A stretch of 64,000 bases of DNA from Aricia agestis (Eukaryota; Arthropoda; Insecta; Lepidoptera; Lycaenidae): NCBI RefSeq assembly GCF_905147365.1, contig NC_056412.1:10718001-10782000 (forward strand). Reading direction: 5' to 3'. Below the pieces are notes generated by a model. It was given only the letters and a program-made list of their open reading frames with translations. It searched no databases and was not told the origin of the DNA. A program made the position numbers and the translations under genes. Every line of letters starts with the position of its first letter. Position 1 is the stretch's first letter. Below are positions 55,780 to 64,000 of this stretch, piece by piece.

Positions 55780-56130
55780 GTCCCGCGCGGCTTCGCCCGC
55801 GTAAATTACGAATTATACGGAAACAGTACATTTTCCCATAAAAAATAGCTATACTCCTTTACGTGGTCTACTCTATATCTGTGCCAAAATATATTGCCAT
55901 AAAAATTGCTCCAGTAGTTCGTGAGATAAACCCTTTCTAATATTTCCCCCGTTTTTCTCACATTTTCCTGAGTTTCTTCGGTCGTATTAGTCTTAGCGTG
56001 ATAATATATAGCCTATAGCCTTACTCGATAAATGAGCTTATCTAACACTGAAATAAGTTTTGAAATCGGACCTTTAGTTCCTGAGATTAGCGCGTTCAAG
56101 CAAACATACTCTTCAGGTTTATAATATTAA
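55780..56130 (-). mobile_element. Helitron-like element (family 2), degenerate ends
   Basis: GTCCCGCGCGGCTTCGCCCG at the left and TTCAGGTTTATAATATTA at the right match the reverse of the element at 6767-7119. The CTAG terminus is mutated. Confidence 0.6.
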
Positions 56131-56608
56131 GTGTAAATTTTTTTGTTAGTTAAATTATCACTTGACAAACTCAAGTCTCGATCTAAAAGACTATATGAAA
56201 AGTAACAAGAACAGGGTCATAATAGGCTCATAATCATGGGACGATGCATGGTATAATATGGTAGTGATGATGATGATGATGAATGTAATTTGCATAGTAG
56301 CATATATCGTCACCCACCTGGCTAAGTGTAGTATCTAACAAACTATCGTAAATACACAGATACTACCTTCGAAATCGTAGCTTCTTTTTGCATAAGTTCT
56401 CTCTAACAATCGTATCGGTATCTTCTACCGTTAAAGAGATATCACATTATTTTAAAACGCTTATCTGTCAAAGTATGAGAAAAAAGTAATGCTAACTGTA
56501 GTATTTACATAAGTATATACGACAGTTAGTCCGAATGGATTTTCTATAAAAGTAAAAAAACTTGCTGTCGTATGTACATTCGACCATAAATACCAGTGCA
56601 GTTTACGC
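56131..56608. other. Repeat-derived flank, no gene
   Basis: The 56150-56300 stretch resembles 6640-6770 in reverse (ACTCAAGTCTCGATCTAAAA; GATGATGATGATGATGA). I see no gene. Confidence 0.45.
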
Positions 56609-57151
56609 ATGATTTATCTGAAAGGTTCCGAAAAAGCAAAACAAAGTAATAAGCAAGAGAACACCAAGCACCAGACAGAGAACATTTTGTTTTGTACAGT
56701 TAGGAAGAAATGTAAATTGGCTGCACAGGAAAATCCCTCATTTATACAATGTGCTACATTTGATCTACAACAAGGGATCAGCTTACCCGTCAGCAAAGAA
56801 AGTTCAGTTTTTTATAAACGAAGGCTTTCAGCATGCAGTTTTACGATTTACGAGCTATGTCTTCAGGAAATTGTTCATGTTATACCTGGCACGAAGGGGA
56901 AAGTAAAAGGGGTTCATCTAAAATTTCAATTCATTCATTTATTTGCAGATGGGTGTAGTGGTCAGAATAAAAAATCCATTGTGGCTCATATGGCCATAGA
57001 TCTCTTCGTAATTAATTTTCATATTGTTTATTGTGTGTTTGCTTTCAGTCGTTTAGCGAAGTTTTTGGAATTCCTGGATGTGTCGAATATAAGATTGATA
57101 TTTAATAATTATAATAATACTTACATTATTATTTCGACTGACCATAATTAG
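56609..57151 (+). pseudogene. Fragment of a DUF7869-like protein, probably transposon-derived
   Basis: An open frame of 180 codons. The middle reads ATFDLQQGISLPVSKESSVF, YKRRLSACSFTIYEL and then FADGCSGQNKKSIVAHM. The combination FDLQQ..P..., FYKRQLW-like and D-x-CxGQN-K is the hallmark of a large family of insect proteins annotated DUF7869, many repetitive and mobile. Only about 150 residues of the domain are present, and the last 40 codons look non-coding, so this is a truncated copy. The ATG chosen has no supporting context. An acidic residue in the DGCSGQN motif is conserved. Confidence 0.55.
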
Positions 57152-57529
57152 TGATTGTTCTAATTACTTTAATAAAAGAAATTATTCGAGACTGATCGTT
57201 TCATGGTTGTGATAATTAAGTATATTAAACAAGACGTGCTAAGTTTCTAGTAGTTCATTGATTATAATATTAAGACCGTTCATTTCATTGTTATAAATTA
57301 TAATTAACATTATGTTTCTAAGTTAAAAATATATAATTTCACATAGAATGTACTTAGTTTAATTTGATAATACCTATAGAATTGGCGTTGTAACTGACTG
57401 GTCACACAGAAATGTAAAACAAAGTTCTCACAAAGTGACGTATCTGCTTTGTTCGAGCTTAACTAATTAGTAATTACCAAAGTTTTTAAAGCCTTTGCGA
57501 TTCATATTCGCGTTTGTTAATAAACCTAA
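57152..57529. other. AT-rich unassigned sequence
   Basis: I see no gene or clear repeat here. Confidence 0.4.
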
Positions 57530-58157
57530 AAATAAGAAATCCATAAGGCGAAATACATAACACTCAACCGAAAAACAGTTGCCCTGCAATAGTAATACTT
57601 TTCAGTTACGACACTTAGCCAGGAAGACGACGATATGCTTTCCATTCTTAAAACAACGCCGAAACTCCCAAACTTGTATCTATAAAGAATCTGGAGTTCT
57701 CTCAGCACCTTCCGAACCACGGTATACCAGGTATATTTCGTTGCAAAATCTTACTTATTGGTAGCATATGCTTAGAATACTTCTCACGAAACCGAAGTCC
57801 CCACATGTTTCCCTATAAATTTTGAAGAGTTCCCTCGATTACTTATGGATCCTTCATCAGATCACCACTTTTGTGAATATAATACCAAATTGGGATGATA
57901 CCCCATAAGCCAAAAGAAAAATTTTGAAAATCGGTTAACAAACGGCGGAGTAATCGTTGAACATAAAAAAACGAACATAACACCTCCCCCATTTTGAAAG
58001 TCGGTTAAAATTGTAGCCTATGTGTTATTCTGATGTATAAGCTATATTATTGTAAAGTTTCATTAAAATCCGTTCAGTAGTTTTTGTGTGAAAGAGTAAC
58101 AAACATCCACACATCCATACATCCAAACAAACTTTCGCCTTTATAATATTAGTAGGA
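57530..58157 (-). mobile_element. Lepidopteran dispersed repeat with Helitron-like TC end
   Basis: On the minus strand it starts TCCTACTAATATTATAAAGG at 58157 and continues through the block shared with 6150-6650. The far end is not defined. Confidence 0.55.
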
Positions 58158-58545
58158 TTTGTTTTATTATCTCAGTACCTACTGCTCGCTGTTCAGTGTG
58201 CTTACGTTATCTTTCTTATAAGATTAAAATTGTTAGAGAAGATGCATAAAAAAGCGATTGCGATCCTCTGACTACCTGCTGCCTTTTTGCTTGAAAAAAA
58301 TATCAAATCTGTGGGGTTCACGATCTTTTTTACATAACAAAGGGCACGGAGCGATTTACTACAGTATCTCGCCGAACGATAAGAGATTCGTTTGCGGCAT
58401 TCGCATAATCACTTATTTCTTACCTTACGTAAGCATAGGTATTAAGTACTAAGTAGGTAAAAGGTAAGCTGTCAAGTGTCAACCATCATCGCTAATAAGC
58501 TTTCCTTTACAAATTCCCTTTCGCGGTTCTATCCAGAGTGGAAGA

Positions 58546-58593
58546 CGCTGGGAGCTGTGTCACAGTTTTAACTAGTACAGCTCCCAACGCTAA
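58546..58593. repeat. Short inverted repeat
   Basis: GACGCTGGGAGCTGT faces ACAGCTCCCAACGCT over a loop of about 18 bases. Confidence 0.65.
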
Positions 58594-58774
58594 AATCGCT
58601 GATCTCGTATTGAAATTGAATATGCCTTATTTATAAGCTTTTCAATGTATATGATTTTCAATGTATGTGATTTGAAATAAATAAATATCTCGCTACCGTA
58701 CCTAATGTTTCGTACTCTTTCTGGTATATTCTACCCAGCGTTACAATAATGATTATGAGTTGTAACTGGCAAGG

Positions 58775-59100
58775 CAGTGTTTTTTTTTATTAAATAAGGG
58801 GTCAAACGAGCTAACGGGTCACCTGATGGAAAGCAACTTCCGTCGCCCATGGACACTCGTAGCATCAGAAGAGCTGCAAGTGCGTTGCCGGCCTTTTGAG
58901 AGAGAATAGGGTAATAGGGGAGGGTAGGGAAGGAAATAGGGGAAGGTAGGGAAGGGAAAAGGGTATGGGCCTCTGGTAAACTCACTCAATCGGCGAAACA
59001 CAGCGCAAGCGCTGTTTCACGCCGGTTTTCTGTGAGGCCGTGGTATTTCTCCGGTCGGCCAGCCAGCCCATTCGTGCCGAAGCATGACTCTTCCACGTCA
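58775..59100 (-). mobile_element. Short LINE derivative: 5' UTR fused to 3' tail
   Basis: On the minus strand it opens with the 5' UTR of the LINE at 51719 (CATGCTTCGGCACGAATGGG, GGAGAAATACCACGGCCTCA, CGGTGTTTC-type, GAGTGAGTTTACC). It passes through a CCCTATT/CCTTCC pyrimidine stretch and continues with the LINE 3' end (GGCCGGCAACGCACTTGCAG, CAGGTGACCCG) and an A run. All coding sequence is missing. Confidence 0.8.
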
Positions 59101-60739
59101 TAAAGAAGTAAAAAACTCTGTAAAAAAGTATTTGGGTTTCATTGAGATAATATTATAAGTACTGCTTAATATGTTGCATACAATGCTGGGTTTAGGTATA
59201 TTATATACTTTAGGTATAAACCCAGATACTTTGTGTGTAATGCAGGTTCGTAGCTCAACTGTGGTGGCTGCCTGGCTAGTGAGGGTATCAAATTAAGCAA
59301 AAATATTTTATTCTGAGCTAATTTTATACAAACAATTTATCTTAACGTCGAGACTCTATGTAGGTAGAGTCGAATACATGACGTGTATCTATAGCGAAAT
59401 AGTGGTATCGAGACAGGTCTCAGGTAGCGACTTGTTTGATCATTGTTAGTCAACTTTTGATCCCTGTAGGCGCGGTTGAAGGGGGGGTTACAACTCACAG
59501 GGGACATGACCCCCTCCCCAAAATCTAGGTCAAATTGAAAAATCTCAAAATCTTGCCTTCGCCACTGCGTCCGACCTTAGACAGCTGTCAACCCAGAACC
59601 GTCCGTGGGCGCAGATAAAAAAAATATATTAGTGTAGTGACTAGTGAGTGACCCCCCCCCCCCATATATTTCAGGCTGCGACCGCGCCTGGATCCCTGAC
59701 AATCGTACAAAGTTATTTTACCTTTAAACAGAGGCTTTATGCCAACACGGCAACACCATAAAGCTCACGTAGAAATTATCAAATCTCAACGGTCTGCATA
59801 TCTACTCCGTTTCAATTCATTTTGATCTAACTGTAAATACCGTACTAAGTTCCTGCCTAAAAAATTATGTTAATGTTACATACTACTGTGATATTTTAAT
59901 TGGAAGCATTACAGCTTGATTATAGCCGCCAAAAGTAGTCTTTGTTAATTGTTTAAGTTTGGATTAAAAATTAAAATTTGAAACAGAGTGTACCTAGAAG
60001 TTACGTAGTAGGTACTTACTTAACTACTTATTTAGTAATCAGTGTAGGGACCAAATGCAAAGAATTCTATTTAAAAGAAGTTTTTGAGCAAATGCTGTTT
60101 AATATAATATTATGTTCTCCTAAGTTTTCAAAACGACAAAAAATTAATTAGGGTCCTAAGTTTGAAATTATTTAAAATATACTTAGATACTAAGTACAAG
60201 TTCAGCATTCAGAATGACCCTGGAAATGTTCTCCCGGAAAAAAGTATATTTTTAATATACAATATACTATTATAAATTAATTTAGCATTGTTAAAGTAAA
60301 CGTGTGGCAAACTGCAAATCAACACACAAAAACATGGTAAATGGTGATTGGTCTTTAATTTTGTAAATTGTATCATGAAAATTAACTATAGGTTTAAAGT
60401 AATATCTAACCCACTAGTTTTACTGTACTTATATTGTGCGCAAATTAAATAGATTTCTTTCGTGAGATTAAACGGTCTGCGAAAAATTTTTCGTTTATCA
60501 ATCTCATGCACGAACTTTTTATATTTTTATATTAACGACGTTAAGTATAAGCAGAAACATTAATTAGCATTTACTTTTATTAGGTATACCTACATTTTAT
60601 CACAGCTTTATCAAGATTATAAATAACCCTTTTATTATATTGGCTATGGTGCCTATATAAAAAGTAAAAACGTTATTTAGGTTATAGGTACCTACTATGG
60701 AAAGGTGGTCTAATTAGGTAATATGTGGTAGAATGACGC
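59101..60739. other. Unassigned intergenic sequence
   Basis: No gene. A C homopolymer lies at about 59652-59663 and a short inverted repeat (TGGGTTTAGGTATA ... TTTAGGTATAAACCCA) at about 59188-59225. Otherwise AT-rich sequence with no recognisable feature. Confidence 0.4.
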
Positions 60740-60963
60740 TAAAGAGCTTATTCCAATTTCCACCTTACTAAATTTAGACGTCCTAATTAGAATCTTAAAA
60801 TGAAGACTAATTAGAATACTTCTGATTCCATCAATCAGAAGCCACACTTCTTCCGATTTAGCACGCTAATTAGGATCCTAACTTACTAAATGCTATTTCA
60901 CTTGACTTAACTTGAGTTATTGAATCAATTTAGACGTTTATAAGGTGGGATAAGCCCTTAAGC
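60740..60963. mobile_element. MITE with inverted ends, copy of the fragment at 17847-17930
   Basis: GAGCTTATTCCAATTTCCAC...AAATTTAGACGT faces AATTTAGACGTTTATAAGGT...GGATAAGCCC. The interior CCTAATTAGAATCTTAAAAT resembles 17866-17890. Confidence 0.6.
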
Positions 60964-61245
60964 CGTTTTTTCTGAAATTCAGTACTAACTACATGTCTAT
61001 GCAAATAGTCTGGGCTCGGAAAAATAGTCGGTTCCTGTGCAAATCGCAATAGACAAAAATTCTGCTACCTTTTTCTGATTTTAATGTCCTCGGTCCCATG
61101 TAAACATCAGAAAGGCCCCAAAACGCCTAAATGTCTATATCTGGAGACTTGATTATAAAATTATAGTATCTGCGCTTCATAGTAAGAAAGTTCAAAATGA
61201 TTGAGGTTACCTAAAGGTACAATTAAAATATATCTATTATCTATA
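60964..61245. other. Unassigned intergenic sequence
   Basis: I see no gene or clear element here. Confidence 0.4.
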
Positions 61246-61706
61246 TATTAATACGTGAGCCAAAAACTTTGTATCCCTTTTGACGAAAAATGGGGAAACG
61301 TAGGTGAATGAAAATTTTGCACAGTTATAGTTTATATGATGAAGGAGTGCATCGAGCTAATATTATTTTGAAATTATGCTTTTATCATACATTTTTTTAA
61401 CAAATAAAACATTACACACACAATACACTGGGAAAAATGACAGATGTTGAGTGACAAGCCTATACATACTAATTAAGTATACTCTTTTATTTATGGCTGA
61501 AGTCTGTTGACAACAAGGTGACAAATTGAAAATGGATTTATAGTTTTTTTTATTGAATCTTAGATACTAAGACAATGCTTACACGGACAGTCTGAGATCA
61601 GCTGAGTCCCAGAGACAAGAGTTAAAAAAAATATGATGAAGTCAATATTTTTAGTCCTAATGTCGTTGAAACTAAGGTCGAATTTCGACCATTGGGCGAT
61701 CTCTAG
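61246..61706 (+). mobile_element. Helitron-like element (family 3), uninterrupted copy
   Basis: Starts near CTATATATTAATACGTGAGC and ends GGGCGATCTCTAG before a T. It contains GGAGTGCATCGAGCTA and GGTCGAATTTCGACC. It is the empty-site reference for the insertion at 46707-47450. Confidence 0.65.
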
Positions 61707-62190
61707 TAATAATTAATGATTATTTCCTTTGCGACATAGAGTTAGGAAAGTGCACTAGTTGTAGTGAACAATTGTCACTAACGTAGGGCTCAATTTATTT
61801 ACGAGACGGGGCTAGGGGCGAACGGAGATACGGACGAGGGAAAGGCGTAGAGTCGATATTCCTATTACTTATACTATACCTACAGGCACTCATAAATCAA
61901 ACTATTTTCTAGTTTTTGATATCCATACAAATATTCTGGTGCGTTTCATGAAAGGCATTTGCTCATAATTGCCACGCGGAGCTCGCGGATTGGCAATCTG
62001 ACAGTGGCCAGTGAATCAAACCATCAATGCTGCAGCCCATTGATGGCCATGGATTTCTTCACTAACCCTATCGTTGATGGTTTTACCGCCATCCTTCGGT
62101 TGAGTAACTGCGCTTGATGTAAGATCCAGCCCACACTAATTATTGTGAGACAGAAGTACCATCAGGTAGGCGGTGGAGTCGTCACATCCC
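61707..62190. other. Unassigned intergenic sequence
   Basis: No supported gene. A segment with TGATGGCCATGGATTTCTTC (about 62041) does not lie in a long open frame. Confidence 0.4.
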
Positions 62191-62440
62191 TACGCCACGA
62201 TGTCGCCCATGGACACTCGCAGCATCAGAAGAGCTGCAGGTGCGTTGCCGGCCTTTTAAGAGGGAATAGGGTAATAGGGGAGGGTAGGGAAGGGAATAGG
62301 GGAGGGTAGGAGATTGGGCCTCCGGTGAACTCATTTACTCGGCGAAACACAGCGCAAGCGCTGTTTCACCCCGGTTTTCTGTGAGCCCGTGGTATTTCTC
62401 CGGTCGAGCCGGCCCATTCGTATCGAAGCGTGGCTCTTCC
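62190..62440 (-). mobile_element. Short LINE derivative, second copy, 3' end lost
   Basis: Same architecture as 58775-59100 on the same strand: 5' UTR part (GGAGAAATACCACGGGCTCA), pyrimidine stretch and GGCCGGCAACGCACCTGCAG. It breaks off after GTGTCCATGGGCGAC, before the CAGGTGACCCG tail. Confidence 0.78.
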
Positions 62441-62442
62441 AC

Positions 62443-62695
62443 GTTAAATGCGAAAGTGAGTCTGTCCGTCTGTATGTTACCTCTTCACGCTCAAACCACT
62501 GATCCGATTTTGCTGAACAGAGTTGCAGGCGTCGACTAGTAAATTCGGATGAAAAGTATCAAATGTCTTTTCAAGGTACTCAAAGTATCTCCATACCAAA
62601 ATTTCAGAAAAATCGGTCCAGCAGTTTGGAGGTGAACAGCTCACAGCGGGCAAACAGACAGACACACTTTCGTATATTTATAATATTAGTATGTA
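62443..62695. repeat. Two opposed half copies of a Helitron-like repeat
   Basis: Left: AAATGCGAAAGTGAGTCTGT, forward. Right: CACTTTCG...TATAATATTAGTATG, reverse. No gene. Confidence 0.5.
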
Positions 62696-62848
62696 TGTAT
62701 GTAGTTCTGTTCAACATCAAACCTTCAAATCAAAATGGCCACTTGACGAAGTAGATGACCGAGCCGGGGGTTTAAAATTTGAATTCCGCAAGTTATACAA
62801 AGAAGTTCCTGGGTAGATGGTTGTGAATTATAAGTATATAAAAAAACT

Positions 62849-63031
62849 AGATGTCCCGCGCGGCTTCGCTCGCGTAAATTAGGAATTTCATTGAAACCGT
62901 ACATTTTCGAATAAAAATAGCTATAAATAGCCTTACTCGATAAATAAGATATCTAACACTGAAATAAGTTTTTAAATCGGACCTGTAGTTTTTTTTTATA
63001 ACAAACTTTCGCCTTTATAATATTAGTAGGA
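62849..63031 (-). mobile_element. Internally deleted Helitron-like element (family 2)
   Basis: CTAGATGTCCCGCGCGGCTT at the left (minus-strand CTAG end) and TTTATAATATTAGTAGGA at the right. Only the two ends remain. Confidence 0.6.
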
Positions 63032-63869
63032 AGTAGAATATCCACAGCCGAATATATAACCTCCTCGTTCTTTGGAAGTCGGTTAAAAATAGAACACAAT
63101 ATTATAATATTTAATGCTATACTTTTCGTTACCCGAAGCACAAGTCCTTCCACCTACCACGGGGTGGCCTGCAGGACCGACGTGGTGTGAAGCGTCAATA
63201 GAAATTAAAAAAAAAAAGGTTTCAAATTTTCATAATTTTTTTTGTTAACTTTTTGTTCGTTTGCTGCGAGGATCAGTTTTTTTTTGTTTAGAATTTCCAG
63301 AAAGTCTGATGACGTTGTTGCATGTTGTTTTCATAAAGTTTACATAATCTAATTCCATTTTGCACAAAAATTTCAGCTGCAACATACCTACTTAGTAAAA
63401 AATCGTTAGGTACATAATTATCTAGTTATTTTATAAAATGTCTTAGCCTGTACCTAATATAGTTAGGAGTAAGGACATATTGGGTTATTAATTATACAAA
63501 CTCTGGGAGTCTGGGCGAAGTGGATTATTGCTATACCTAAAGTTGAAAATTACACAGTTTCATTTAAACAATTTGTTGACGATGAATATTTAACAATGAT
63601 AGTAATGAATAATATGTTAAATCCATATTGGCCTTCGTATGGGTTATTAGCACACAGGCGGAAGACAGCTCCAAGGTTTTCCTGTCGACTTGCAAGGAGG
63701 ACATTGACTCAAGCATTGTAAACAGTTCCTTATCTCGAGACACCTTCCACAATGTAAATAACATGCAGTAGAGTTACTTAGCCGTATTTTCTAAATCAAA
63801 GTCGCTGAAGGCAAATAGACAAGTTTTACTAGTATACGACGTAATACTGTATTGTTAGGGTTGATACTT
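63032..63869. other. Unassigned intergenic sequence
   Basis: No supported gene; short open frames lack domain-like features. Confidence 0.4.
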
Positions 63870-64000
63870 GATTCAGACCGCAACGCGACGCGTAGATGCA
63901 TTTCTAAATTTATCTATATGGATTTGACAGATTCGCAAGACGTCCCACGCAATTTAAATCTGTCAAATCCATACAAATTTATGCCGCGCTGCGCCTCGCA
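63870..64000. repeat. Inverted repeat reaching the window edge
   Basis: TATATGGATTTGACAGATT and AATCTGTCAAATCCATA face each other, with GCGACGCG / CGCGCTGCGCC outer parts. Probably a MITE cut by the right edge. Confidence 0.6.

Noticed and set aside
62453..62754. Small open frames on both strands
   Set aside because: They lie in opposed Helitron-like half copies.

Overview
The window is nuclear DNA from a moth or butterfly (Lepidoptera). The host genes have short GT-AG introns, several intronic repeats end in the Lepidoptera-typical Helitron terminus ...GGGCAACAGCTAG next to a T, and the sequence is AT-rich with no operon-like layout.

Seven conserved host genes can be read, most of them exon by exon. 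They are ALG8 (minus, 260-5508, last exons beyond the left edge), a single-exon RWDD2-like gene (plus, 9700-10587), ANAPC4 (plus, six exons, 26413-29697), an Ig-domain single-pass membrane protein (minus, 30801-31903), a TMEM60-like protein (minus, 32065-32472), COPS3/CSN3 (plus, nine exons, 42779-47981) and UROD (minus, seven exons, 48593-51285). They serve unrelated housekeeping roles: N-glycan assembly, cell-cycle ubiquitylation, the COP9 signalosome and haem synthesis. COPS3 and UROD are convergent. The TMEM60-like and Ig genes lie 161 bases apart on the same strand.

Nearly everything else is transposable elements, many nested. Classes supported by termini and target-site duplications (TSDs) are: Helitron-like elements (A|TC...CTAG|T), hAT (8-bp TSD), PIF/Harbinger-type MITEs (TAA or TTA TSD), a piggyBac-type MITE (TTAA), a truncated LTR retrotransposon with a complete 5' LTR (13503-17716), three LINEs and short LINE-derived derivatives. 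One LINE, about 36.4-41.55 kb, has both ORFs open.

The most interesting material is a set of P-element-like transposons. Two insertions (19909-22033 and 35634-42447) have inverted termini starting CA, 8-bp TSDs and THAP-domain exons. Beside the second lies a 32-bp perfect palindrome made of two 16-nt transposon ends between further copies of the same 8-bp target, which is what P-type excision leaves behind. A second possible footprint is at 25845-25896. From about 58.2 kb to the right edge I see only repeats and unassigned sequence.
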